From assembly GCF_002127325.2 (NCBI RefSeq), contig NC_035441.2:155649122-155713121 (forward strand): a stretch of DNA of 64,000 bases, in the 5' to 3' direction. The notes beneath the pieces are model-generated. The model saw only the letters and a list, made by a program, of their open reading frames with translations. It made no database searches and had not been told where the DNA came from. The DNA is from Helianthus annuus (taxonomy: Eukaryota > Streptophyta > Magnoliopsida > Asterales > Asteraceae). A program made the translations under genes and the position numbers. Below are positions 23,042-34,009 of the stretch, piece after piece. Numbering within the stretch: the stretch's first letter is position 1; each line of letters opens with the position of its first letter.

Positions 23042-23808
23042 TTCTCAGCAGCTTCTTGTAGCTCCAATGCAAACTATAGTCCCCAAACTACTTCATACAT
23101 TGCTGGCCTTTCACTTCTTTCATCTTTCAAGACACTAATTGCCACCTCTCCAAACATCTTTAAACACTTGGGTGCAATCACACTCCTTACATTTGGATCA
23201 ATTATTTTGTTTAGGGTCGCTTTCTGGTAACAAGATTTCCCCCAGTCTACCAAATTCACTTCTTCTTTGGCAGCCTGGAATGTATAACAGGTCTTGCACA
23301 CAAGACTTCAAGCAAAATAACTCCAAATGAGTACACATCAGATTTCTTCGTGAGTTGTTGGCTCCGGTAATATTGGGGATCTAGATACCAAATACTACCC
23401 TTCACCACTGTGCTAACGTGGTTTTGTGTTTGGTCTCTAGGCCGCAGCTTTGACAAACCAAAATCAGATACCTTAACTACCCAATTTTGATGTAGTAAGA
23501 TATTGTGGACTTCCAAACCGTTTAAGTAAGCATCGTGATATTCTTGAGAAGCACCATTAGGATGCATTGCGACCCGCAAATCTGTCTTGCCTCTACTGCC
23601 ACCGGAGCCATTTAAAAACACAATGTAATCCTTGAATATAGGATACCCGCTACCTTGAGTTAAATAGAACAGATCAATTTCATCGTCAACTGTTGATTAT
23701 TAATGAAGATCGTGAAAACAACTTCACTACTTGTATTGTATTGTGGTATAGTGTTGCAAAAATGGAGCCTAAGATTGTAAAAAAAAAAACCCAGAATCTA
23801 CGTGGAGC

Positions 23809-24244
23809 TTGGTTTAAAAAAGCGGGAAGCGCACAAAAGCAATGAGGTCTAAAACTGATTTTTAAAAAGCGAAGCGTAAAAGCGGTGAACTTTTCATACG
23901 CAATGCGCAAAGTGATTATATAATTTATTTTATATATACCATAAGTGTTTAGGATCCAATACCTATGATTTATCTATAATTAAGCTTTATATATATGTTT
24001 TAAAATGAAAAAAACATAAATGTACAACATAAAAAGCCTGTTGTACAACATTCAAAAGCATAGAAACACCCCATGTACAAAAAGCGTCCGCCTCAGCTGA
24101 GCCTTAGGTCGATTTTCACCCTAAAAAGCGCGCCTTAGCTGCGCTTCTTGTACATCGTGCGCCTTATGTTACACAAGGCGATGGGGTTTGCGCCTAGATG
24201 CGCTTTGCGCTTAAGCGCGCTTAAGGCATGCTTTTTTAAACCAA
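23809..24244. mobile_element. 436-bp TIR element (MITE-like) in pseudogene A
   Basis: Perfect 15-bp terminal inverted repeats TTGGTTTAAAAAAGC at 23809-23823 and its reverse complement at 24230-24244. They interrupt the malectin-like coding sequence exactly where gene D is continuous (between 'cccagaatc' and 'agtatccaggt'). The interior has no ORF but many GCGC/AAGCGC/CTTAAGCGC motifs. I could not find a clear target-site duplication, so the superfamily is undecided. Confidence 0.65.
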
Positions 24245-24670
24245 TTAAGACGGGGAGTATCCAAGTCGGATTGTACTTGTCTGACTGATTGCCCATACTC
24301 CTTTGGGTTTGATAAACTAGCTCAGGTGCAGTATAATTCGGTGTGTCCTTGGTATATGTAATCAGTTTCAGTTGATCATAAACAGGTGTCAACCGAAAAT
24401 GCAGCTAGGAAAGCACTGAAGTTGGTAAAGAGAGAGTAGCCATTGGATGATACTGAGAAATAAGATTGTTCTGGTTTGAGGTCTTATTGAAATAGGAGGT
24501 AGCACGAATATGGAATTCTGATCACCGTCCCACGTCAAGTCAGAAGTGGTGGTGGAGGATGAACCACAGTCGAGGAAGAAGCGTTCAGTGGTTTTGAATG
24601 GTTGTGCAGTGGTGGTGGTGGAGGCGAAGAGGAGGAGCACATATAAGAAGTGTAAACTGACTGTTAACAT

Positions 24671-25513
24671 GGCGGTTGAAGAGTAGCATGATTGCTTGAA
24701 TAATCATAGGAAAGTGTCAACTATGGGTGTGTTTATAAATAACAAATTATTGCAGCAGCGAAAGGCTTGTCTGTTTGCTTCAAGAGTAGACTTGAAAAGT
24801 CTTCTAGGTCTTCTCCAAGAATAATTTTAGAGTTAGTCATACGATTATACGTTGTGTGATAGGAGTTGTAATTTGTATGGAATAAACACATGCTTTTGTC
24901 AATTACTGGTTCAACCAGTCAGGTTTTGAAAACTACACTGCTTAACATGCAATCCACACAACTACATATAAATTCTATGGATGTGGTATAACCATCATAA
25001 TAGTGAGTGCGGAGATGTAATTGGTGGTCCTTTGTTAACATGCAATCCACACAACTTTCCACGTAGCAAAGTACCGTGGGCTAACCTGACACTACTCTGA
25101 TCCTAAGTGTCAATATACCATGGCCTAAACTAACCTGAATTATTGGTTTTGGTATCATATCCCTTGAATTGAATAGTTACATTACAACACAGTGAGCATA
25201 CTTCTTGATACAATCAGACAATTAATGGCTTCAATGTTGATTTGCAACTCGTGAGTGGTTTGTAGATTAATTCTGATATAAATCTCACTTGACACCAATC
25301 AGTTGTAACCCGAGCACTCATATATTCTTAATTTACTAGAAAAGGGTAACAAGGGTTTAGGGAACAATATCACAATTGTATGAAATTTATTCATTACATG
25401 TTGCCTGTTAAACATTATTATGTAAAGGGAGAGAACCCTGGAAATTACATATAATTTGACCACAATATAACATTGATTGTTTGTGGTTTGGCTCTAAAAT
25501 TCCAACTTACATG
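24671..25513. repeat. Intergenic block between genes A and B, duplicated at 59408-60263
   Basis: Contains the 5' flank of gene A (minus-strand TATTTATAAA near 24732-24741) and the 3' flank of gene B (minus-strand AATAAA at 25386-25391). The same sequence recurs at 59418-60263 with high identity, in the same orientation, beside gene D. It is evidence of tandem duplication of the receptor-kinase unit. No other gene is visible in it. Confidence 0.85.
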
Positions 25514-27015
25514 TTATCTTACAGCTGGCTTCAGAATCTCGGAGAAAACTGTTTCTGACTTGAACCCTCCATCGCTGCTACTAATCGACGATGTGCCATT
25601 TCTTATCGCGCTTGATCCTGTGAACGCATCTTCGTTTGTTGTTGGTGTTGTTGCTCTTGTCGCTCGTTGCATCAGAAACAGAAATTCTTGATTTTCAGGC
25701 ACGGCTTCACCAATTGTTTTCTCAGAAGATTCTTGTAGCTCCAATGCAAACTCCAGCCCCCAAACTACTTCTTCCATTGCTGGCCTTTCATTTCTTTGCT
25801 CTTTCAAGCAACTAATTGCCACATCTCCAAACCGCCTTAAACACCCAGGTGCAATCACACTACTTACTTTTGGATCGATTATTTTGTTCAGGGTCCCCTT
25901 CCGATAACAATATTTCCCCCATTCCGCCAAACTCACCTGTTCGCTGGGCAGCCCGGGAATCAGAACCGGTCTTGCACACAACACTTCAAGCAGAACAACA
26001 CCAAATGAGTACACATCAGATTTGTCTGTAAGTTTTTGGCTTCGGTAATATTGGGGATCCACGTACCCGATACTACCCTTCACTTCCGTGCTAACATGGC
26101 TTTGTGCTTGGTCATTGGGGCCTAGCTTTGACAAACCAAAATCAGATACCTTAGCAACCCAATTTTCATCCAGTAAGATGTTTGTGGACTTGACATCCCT
26201 ATGAATTATTGCACGTTTTGCACCTGTGTGGAGATAATGCAACCCTTTAGCTGCACCGATGCAAATTTTGAGACGTCTTTTCCATGGCAGAGGAGGCTTG
26301 TTTGTCTTGTACAGATGTTCACGTAGAGTCCCATTAGCCATGTAATCGTAGACCAGTATCATCTCTCCCTCATCTCCACAGTATCCAATCAGGGACACTA
26401 ATTGGACATGGCGTAGTTTAGACAGCATCCCTATTTCCGTATAGAATTCTTGTAAACCTTGATTGGATGATTCAGTTAGTCGTTTGATTGCAACAGTGGT
26501 TGCAGCATCGTCCATGTACCCTTTGTACACTTTACCAAACCCACCATTTCCTATGACGAAATCATCATTAAATTCATTCGTAGCTGCTTTCACTTCTCTT
26601 AGTGAGAAGCGACGACATCAATCTGATGGCAGTGTTGAATGTGAAGACTTTGATTCACTATACCCTGGCCCGTACGATGACCTGTCCTTGGAGGCACCAT
26701 AATGTTTGACTCGCCTTCGTTGCTTCATAACTATGAGAACTAAGATTGACAACAAGACGAACGCTCCTCCACTACCTCCAATTATGACAGCATATGGAGG
26801 TTTCTTCTTGCTCCTTTTTACACTAGTTGTCCGCCCTGTTGGTGGGGTTGTGGAACTAAGCTCAGGGTTTGGGCTAGTGAGATTTCTATCCATGCTCAGC
26901 TTGAAGGCTTCCATACCATTCAAATAAGCATCTAAAAATAACTCAGAATGGTAGTCCGGACGGATAAGTAAAATCAAATCTTGCTTGCTTTTTCGGCCAT
27001 CTAGAAATGTGAGCA

Positions 27016-29125
27016 TTAGTGGCGACTTAGTGGCAACATGGAGTATTAGCGGCGACTTGTCCATGGATCCGTGCCCTTGTGTCTAGGTTAATACTGATCG
27101 TTGATATGAGGTATGATCAATGGCTAAGGTTTTATCAGAAAAGGCGGGGTTTTTCCCTCCCTCCCAGGGTCACTTTTTCTCAATCTCCCCCAAATTTACA
27201 TTTGCAGCAAAACCCTACCAACCTCCAAAATCACGCTACCAGATCCAATCTCACTACCGTAAGCATTCTCAGTTGTAATCAACAACCACCTCCAATCTCA
27301 CCACCGTATTCTGCCACTACCGAAAACCACACCACACCCACACCATCACGGACCTTTAATCCCCTACCGGACGAACCTCCACCGGACGACCACTGGAGCT
27401 TTTGTTCTCACCACCCGACGAACCCCCTTAAGGTTATCTTTTCATCTTGTTTTTTTAAGAATTCGGAATTACTTTGCAGTGTTTGATTTGTGTAATTGGA
27501 ACACTATTTAGGCTCGCGTATTTTAGAAGAATATTAACTTGGAGCTGGTATATATATTGATTAAATGAAGAAGATGGATATAATTTAGGAACCCTAAATA
27601 GGAAGTTGAAAAGTCAAACTAATTGTTGGTCTTGATAGCACAAATTAATTGTTGTTCGTTTGATTTGCTTGAAATCCTGTTAAATGGAAAACAAAAGGTC
27701 AACCATTTGAAAACCTGGTGAATTGTTGATTTATGTGTGAAAAGCTGGTTGTGAACTAGGGTTGGTTGATTAGTAGATATCTGGCTACAAATACACTTGA
27801 GCATACAAAATATCTTCAATTTTGGGGAAAAAGCTTAATATGCAATTATAACACAACATATATATAATTCAGTATAATAAAGAACTTTATATTAGGACAA
27901 GTACAAAATGAACTTTATATTAGTACAAAATGAACTTTATAAACATATTTGGTTGGAGTTTTACACCGAACTCACTGCAATATTATGGCCCTTGATCAAC
28001 AAAACGATAGGCACCAGTTCCGTACCGAACATTTTCGCTACCGGTACCCAGTTTTGATGATTTTCAGTACCGGTACCAGTACTACACTCATCCCTAGCCG
28101 TATATGGCTGGAAAATACGTTTGGACGTGGCTGAAAATAAAGCTGTACAGGTATGGATATATGCCGGCATTGGAGTTTTTGTTACAATTATAACCTTAAA
28201 GATAGAGGTCGGTGGCACCGACCCAATCTACCCCTAACTTTGCAATAATGTCAAAAATAACCCTGCAAATTTGTAAATGTCACTTTGGTCCCTTCAAGTT
28301 TCTAAAGTTTCGAGTTTATCCTAAAACTAACTTCTCATGTTTTTTTTTTTTTTAATTTTTATGTACGTGTCGGTATAAATTCAAGTTCATCTACGCTTTA
28401 ACGTAATTTTTGTTTCGAAACGAGTCGGGTCAATTATATAATGGGTTGAACTGCCACTTGTACGTCTTAGTTATAGCTATATGCCTGTACATGACCCATA
28501 TCATGAAATTATTTGTTGTGTAGCTTGAAGAACTTCGGGCTGATATCGTGGACCTGAAGGAGATGTACAGAGAACAAGTAAACACTCTTGTAAATAAGGT
28601 ATTTAATTTAGCCATCAAGGTTACAATTTACATTAAACTATACATCACTAACCGAAAAAAATGTTAAATATTTTGCCCGATGTTTGATCTTTTGTAGCTC
28701 CAGGTGTTGAGTTCATCAATTGGTGCTGCTTAAAGGAGTGGTCAGTTCTTAAGGGTGCAAAAATATACTATACATTATTACAGTAAAATCATTGTTTTAC
28801 CCTTCTTTTTTCCCTTGATGAAAGATCTTGTATTTTGAATGATTAGTATTTTTGTTAAATGAGTTTTTGAGAGCTTTCATGGCTGCTCATATGTTCTGTA
28901 ACTTCAATTGATTTAACATACAGGGTTATAGAATTTTTTTTTTTACTATTTTGACTTTTAGTGGCGACAAATATCGTCGCTAAAGATCAATATGTCGACA
29001 CTAAAAGTGAACAACCTTTAGCGGCGACTTCTTTAGCGGCGACACCTGATCTTTAGCGACGGAGTATTAGCGGCGACCCGTTAGCGGCGACAAGTCGCCG
29101 CTAAAACTCTGTTTTTCCTGTAGTG
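27016..29125. mobile_element. Truncated CACTA element in gene B
   Basis: The right end reads ...TTTTTCCTGTAGTG, the reverse complement of a CACTACAGGAAAA terminus. It is preceded by many subterminal 'ttagcggcgac' and 'gtcgccgctaaa' repeats (28965-29110). Similar repeats begin at the left edge (27016-27060), but the left CACTA tip is missing. GCA lies outside both edges (27013-27015 and 29126-29128), compatible with a 3-bp duplication. On the plus strand two short candidate exons (about 28528-28600, 'EELRADIVDLKEMY'; and about 28699-28733, ending in a stop) resemble a transposon gene's 3' end; weak. A 'taccggtacc'-rich stretch at 28010-28085 may be a further small element. Confidence 0.72.
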
Positions 29126-30090
29126 GCACAAACACAACGTAATCCTTAAATACAGGATGCCCGCTACCTCCAGCCCAATATATTACATCAGCCTGCTCCT
29201 CTGCAGTTTGATTATTAATCAAAATCATAAAGAGCATCTGACCTACTTTTGTAATATTTGTCATAATGTTGCAAAAATGGAGCCTGAGCATGTAATAAAA
29301 CCCAGAATCAACAGGAAGTCTCCATGCCAGATCTTTAGACAGTCCCAAACTCCTTTGGGTAGCATAAACTGGCTCAGGTGCAGTATAATTGGGCGTCTCA
29401 GAGGTGTATGTTATCAGAGTCTCATTAACAGGCGTTTTCCCACGCACTGCTCCGTCTATGTAATTGTTATCTTGATCCCATGATGACCTGTACATACCAG
29501 TATCATCAGGTACCTGTCCCCCACCCATGTTTAGCCGGTATAAGCTTTCAAAAGCCATTTTCTCGTCAATCGTGTATCCTGTCGTCTGATCAACAAATTT
29601 CAAGTCGCTACGGTTAAAATACAAATTTCCAGGCATGGAAACGATTTCAATACCGTTGATGAAGGCATAAGAGTTGGGTGAGGGCGTAAAGGTAACGTTC
29701 AGGGTTTGTATATCTTTTACATAGATCATGAATTCCTTAACAAGGTTTGGAACAGGGGGACCATCAACTCCTGCATCGGACCGGGTCTTTGCCAGAAAGG
29801 AGGCAGTTAGGAAAGCACTGAAGTTGGTTAAGAGAGAGAAGCCATTGGATGACACTGAGAAATAAGAATGTTCAGGGTTGAGGCTGGAGTAAGTGGCAGG
29901 ATAGAAATATAGGCGGAGGAATTTGGGACCTTGGGACACAGGAAATGTGTAAGTGAATGAAGAAGTGTTAAATATTCTAGCAGAAGAATAAGGGGTTTGG
30001 GGTACTGAAGAATCTGGATTGCATTTAGATGAAAATGAAGTGGCGATGATATTGGAAGGCACGAATTTGGAATTCTCATCACCATCCCAT

Positions 30091-30508
30091 TGTTATGGAC
30101 TAATACCATTGCAAGGTATGGGACTTGTCCCACATCGGTTGTATGGGCAACTGATGTGGGGTTTATATACCAAATGTGCTCTTTCACCCACCAGACTAGT
30201 CTTTTGGGTTGTGTTCTCCTGTTTGGTATGTAACATTGGTATCAGAGCCAGAACTCGGAGTGGTGGCCCACGGAGTGGTGGCCTGGAGAGAGCCAGCCGT
30301 GACCAACGAGGCTCGGAGTGGTGGCCCATGGAGTGGTGGCCTGGAAAGAGCCAGCCGTGACCAACATGGACATTGGCCCTTAAGGAGGGTCGATTGTTAT
30401 GGACTAATACCATTGCAAGGTATGGGACTTGTCCCACATCGGTTGTATGGGCTCTCTCACCCACCAGACTAGTCTTTTGGGTTGTGTTCTCCTGTTTGGT
30501 ATGTAACA
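30091..30508 (+). mobile_element. TRIM (miniature LTR retrotransposon) in gene B
   Basis: A 418-bp element with short LTRs at 30091-30235 and 30395-30508, both TGTTATGGAC...GTATGTAACA. The second lacks about 31 bp. The perfect 5-bp duplication CCCAT lies at 30086-30090 and 30509-30513. TGGTATCAGAGCC at 30237-30249 is an initiator-tRNA-Met primer-binding site 1 base after the left LTR. The interior is only 159 bp, has no ORF, and holds a tandem duplication of about 52 bp. It interrupts the coding sequence just after the 'SDRRW' codons. Confidence 0.93.
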
Positions 30509-30647
30509 CCCATCTCCGGTCCGAAGTGGTTGTGGAGGAGGATGAACCGCAGTCGATGAAGAAGCGATCGGTGGCATGGTATGGTTGCGCAGTGGTGGAG
30601 CAGAAGAGAAGGACCACAGAAAAGAAGGGTAAACAGAAGGATAACAT

Positions 30648-31692
30648 GGTTGTTGAAAGGGGGTATGTTTTTATAAATCATGAAAGCAGTCGTCATAATA
30701 TATTTACACTTGCATCAAGAGTAGACTTGGAACGTCTTCTCGGTCTTCTCTTAGAATAAGTCCACAACTAATTATACAGTTATACGTTGTGCGTTAGGAG
30801 CTGTATAGATAGAGACATGTTTACTTGATGTTAATTTGTGTGGAACGAACACATTCTTCTGACGATTACTGGTTCAAGTTGTCATTTGTTTCAAGGAAGA
30901 TGCTTTGTATCACTTTCAATAGCAAAAATAGAAAAAAAAAAAAAAAAAAAAACAAAACAAAACAGTAGAGATCTAAACTTGGGGTTAGGATTAATTATAA
31001 CGTCTTCTAAAAATAAGGAATCGTAAGAAGGTCATCAAACGTACTCTAATTGACCTCAATTAAGCGGCATTGAAACTGTCTTATCAAACTCTACGATGTG
31101 AGATTTTAGGTTTTTGTTTTTAGATGTTTAGAGCATTTCTCATCCAATCCATCAAATTATACATACATTCCACTAAATACAACTCCTATATCAATATATT
31201 TTCACTAAAAACAAATACTTTTTCTCTCTCATTTTCAATTAAATAATATTATCATTACATTTTTCTCTCTCCTTCACTCACAACCACTTTCAATATATAT
31301 TAAAAAAATTATACTGGGTGAACAGTGTCCCCCAAATATACAGATGAAGAGTAACATTTTCTCTCTCCTCCACTCACAACAATTTTTTATACCCTTTAGA
31401 ATATAAAAACTACCCCTCACATATTTTGATGGTTTGGATGAGAATGCTCTTACTTTGTAGATTTTAGACTTTTTTTTACATTATTGTGTCTTTTTATTTA
31501 TTATTGTGTCTGTTCTATTTGCTCGTTGTTTACATTATTGTGTCTTTTTATTTATTTTAAAGTCTTATCCCACCCCAAGATGCCAAACTATAATATTTGG
31601 ACTACCATTTTCAACATGCCAAAAGAAAGAAGAAAAAAAAGGGTTTTTAGAGATATGGCTCTAGAGCAGCCTGTCTATTCTCTTTCATATAA
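30648..31692. other. 5' flank of gene B and intergenic sequence
   Basis: 30648-30900 resembles the promoter flanks at 24680-24910 and 59420-59650 but is more diverged ('gttatacgttgtgcgttaggag' is shared). Beyond that are a poly-A run (about 30930-30950), the MITE at 31131-31449, and a direct repeat of 'tacattattgtgtctttttattt' at about 31477 and 31530. No gene is supported. Confidence 0.6.
31131..31449. mobile_element. Tourist-like MITE (319 bp)
   Basis: Imperfect terminal inverted repeats of about 24 bp: GAGCATTTCTCATCCAATCC at the left and the reverse complement of GAGCATTCTCATCCAAACC at the right. TTA flanks both sides (31128-31130 and 31450-31452), the 3-bp duplication expected of PIF/Harbinger elements. 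The interior is AT-rich and non-coding. Confidence 0.72.
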
Positions 31693-31719
31693 CACTACAA
31701 GAAATCGGACCTTTAGCGA

Positions 31720-32160
31720 CGACCCAAAAAAGACTTTTCGCGACGAAATTCCGTCTCTGTAACCTATTGCGACCAAACTTGGTCGCAACAGGGTCGTTGC
31801 TATTGATCCGTCGTAACAGGGTGCAATTTTCATCGCTATAAAGGCGTCGCTATAGATTGACTTACAGCGACTATTTTTAGTCTCTATAGAGTTTTTACAA
31901 TTTTCTGCAATTTCACCTTTAAAGACTAAATTTGGTCGCTATATGTTTTTTACAAATATAATTTTTTTTTTTCCTATGGACACTAAATTTAGTCGCTATA
32001 GGGTTTTTACAAATATAATATTTTTCTACTACAAACACTAAATTTAGTCGCTATAGTGTTTTTACAAATATAAGATTTTTCTCCTATAGAGACTAAATTT
32101 AGTCGTTATAGGTTGCAGATGGAGTGTCACTGATTGCAACTACATTTCGTCGCTATTGTT
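31720..32160. repeat. CACTA subterminal repeats
   Basis: At least four copies of a motif close to 'actaaatttagtcgctata', each followed by 'gtttttacaaatataa', plus several 'gcgac' units closer to the tip. Such subterminal arrays are transposase-binding sites in En/Spm-type elements (family knowledge). Confidence 0.8.
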
Positions 32161-33263
32161 GAAAAATTTTGATATTTTTTTTTCTAATTTTCCAGGTTAC
32201 CTAAATTAAAAGCTGTAAACATCAATGCGTTCAAACAACAAATTTTAAAATCAAACTAAGGTCAATTCTAATATAATAGCCATAACATCTAAATACTTAA
32301 AAGTTGCAATATATCATTAAAATACATTCTTCCAAGCAAAACGAAACTAAGTTAAACAAATTCATCATCTTCTTGTTCCTCCTCTTGTTCCTCTTCTTGA
32401 TCATCTTCTTCTTCAAGTGGAAATGACGAGCCAGGAAGTACCAACTTCAATATATGTTCATTTGTGCTTTCAAAGCCGCATTATCTTTTCGCAACTTCTC
32501 ATTAGCTTCTTCTTATTTTCGCCAACGCTCATCCCTATTTACATTAGGGAATAGTTCGGGTGTTACACTTTTCAAAACTCGTTCAATGCCCCGTAAGTGA
32601 GAATGGCGAGTCCCTAAAGCTTTTTTAAGACACCCCACTTGATCAACCGCCATTTCATCCCCACCCGAGCACGGCAATGATCTATTATACTCTTCTTCAA
32701 TGTTTTCCTGCATTTAACAATAAAATATACATACATTAAATGCTTTACGAAAATCCGGCAGCATAACCACTATAAAATGGATAACCGGTCTGTTACAACA
32801 ATATCAATAATATCCCGAACCCATTTTTGTATCCTTAAATTACAATTTACAAGTTTAAACGGGTCAAAAAATGATACAACTTACCCAAGCATGTTTTGCA
32901 TTGTCGTTAATCCATTTGCCTTTCTTATAATGCATTTCTTTCCAACCTTTAACATAGCGGGCTAGCCCGGTTTCTTTAACCTCTAAACAAAAGCATGGTC
33001 AGCTCTCTTAATAACCCACTTCAATTCCGATATATAAACTACAGGTCACAAGAACATGGTTAGCTCTGTTATTTCTAACTGTAAGTTTTTTTTTTTTTTT
33101 GTGGGCTTTTGTAAACAGAATATGATATGCTATATCAATTAAGAGACGGGTTGGTCATGCATTATTTGATCTTTGTATGTTATAAGATTGTGTACACTTT
33201 CTTTATAAAATAAATTACAAAGTTGAAATTATTTGATTATGATCATGTTAAGGTTTTTCTCGG

Positions 33264-33350
33264 ATGGCCAAAACAGTTTTTTACACTTTCATATCATGAT
33301 GGCCAAAACAGTTTTTTACTCTTTCATATCATGATGGCCAAAACAGTTTC
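33264..33350. repeat. 35-bp tandem repeat in a CACTA intron
   Basis: Two full copies and a partial third of a 35-bp unit beginning 'atggccaaaacagtttttta', one base different between copies. They lie between two exons of the Transposase_24-like gene. Confidence 0.85.
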
Positions 33351-34009
33351 ATCATCCGAGAGTGTATAGACATGAAGGTATGCATTCTGCACAAAATTTC
33401 TCAGTTGTAGTTTGATTCTCTACATTACAAAATGCCAGTATCCTACAACATATATTTTCGAATTATAATTGTGTGACCCAACATATGACTACTGATTCAA
33501 AAAAGTAATTTTGTACGAGTAGTTACCTCTTTGTGTCGCCTATTGGCAAGAGATTGACTCCCGTGATAACTTCCATAAAGTTGTTTTGCTCTGTTTGCCT
33601 TATTTTTTTTTTCAGAATGATTCATATACGCGGGAGTTGTGAACAAGCCGTCAATGAGCTTACACCATGCTTCTGGATTCATTGACTAGGGGGTGTTTCT
33701 TTGCCTCTTCAACATCTTTATAACCTCCATGCTTATCAAAATGTTTTTTCATTCCTGCCTTTCTGTCCTTGAAACGGCTTGCACATTCTACTTGTATCCC
33801 TTCCTTGATTGCATCCCAGTGCTCCGTATTTTGGAAACATTTTATATCAAAATAGTGCTGCCAAATGAAGAAAGCAGAAAAAAAACTGAATGTTACTGAA
33901 TTGAAATAAAAATATTAATTTGTATCCTTACAGCTAGGGCTGTCCTTTTTACCCGAAACCCGACCCAAACCCAATATAAAGGATTCCCCGAAGAACCCGA
34001 ACCCAAATA

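Larger units (their letters stand above)
9007..24670 (-). pseudogene. CrRLK1L (FERONIA-type) receptor kinase pseudogene A
   Basis: Pieces of one receptor-kinase gene run right to left on the minus strand. 24670-24389: signal peptide plus 'FFLDCGSS' malectin start, then frameshift. 24392-24245: 'NYTAPELVYQTQRSMGN'. 23808-23042: end of the malectin-like domain joined directly to the kinase C-lobe ('VSDFGLSKL', '[18 protein letters not shown]'). 9201-9007: the C-terminal tail ('SSAIRNSTSSIS', 'LKPAGR'). Compared with intact gene D it lacks much of the malectin region, the transmembrane segment and the kinase N-lobe with the ATP-binding lysine and HRD motif. It is also split by a TIR element (23809-24244) and a copia retrotransposon (9208-23041). 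No functional product is possible. Confidence 0.9.
25514..30647 (-). pseudogene. CrRLK1L (FERONIA-type) receptor kinase pseudogene B
   Basis: On the minus strand: 30647-30509 signal peptide and 'FFIDCGSSSS'; TRIM insertion 30508-30091; 30062-29126 most of the malectin-like domain ('SFTYTFPVSQGPKFLRLYFYPATYS', 'INGIEIVSMPG', 'YRLNMGGG'); CACTA fragment 29125-27016; 27010-26620 the domain end, transmembrane segment ('GGSGGAFVLLSILVLIVM') and basic juxtamembrane; then a TGA at 26618-26620 (AGA Arg in gene D). 26617-25514 is a complete open kinase domain with '[11 protein letters not shown]', 'VAIKR', '[11 protein letters not shown]' and 'SDFGLSKL', plus a tail like gene D. The kinase is well preserved, so inactivation looks recent. 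A separate kinase-only product from a cryptic start cannot be excluded. Confidence 0.92.

Noticed and set aside
27079..27486. 135-aa Pro/Thr-rich plus-strand ORF inside the CACTA fragment
   Set aside because: Low-complexity C/A-rich sequence, no conserved motif; could be a leader region of a transposon gene but coding is not supported.
30093..30647. 184-aa ORF starting with the gene B signal peptide
   Set aside because: The C-terminal three quarters are TRIM sequence read in the antisense direction; an artefact of the insertion and not a gene (kept only as a remark on a possible chimeric peptide).
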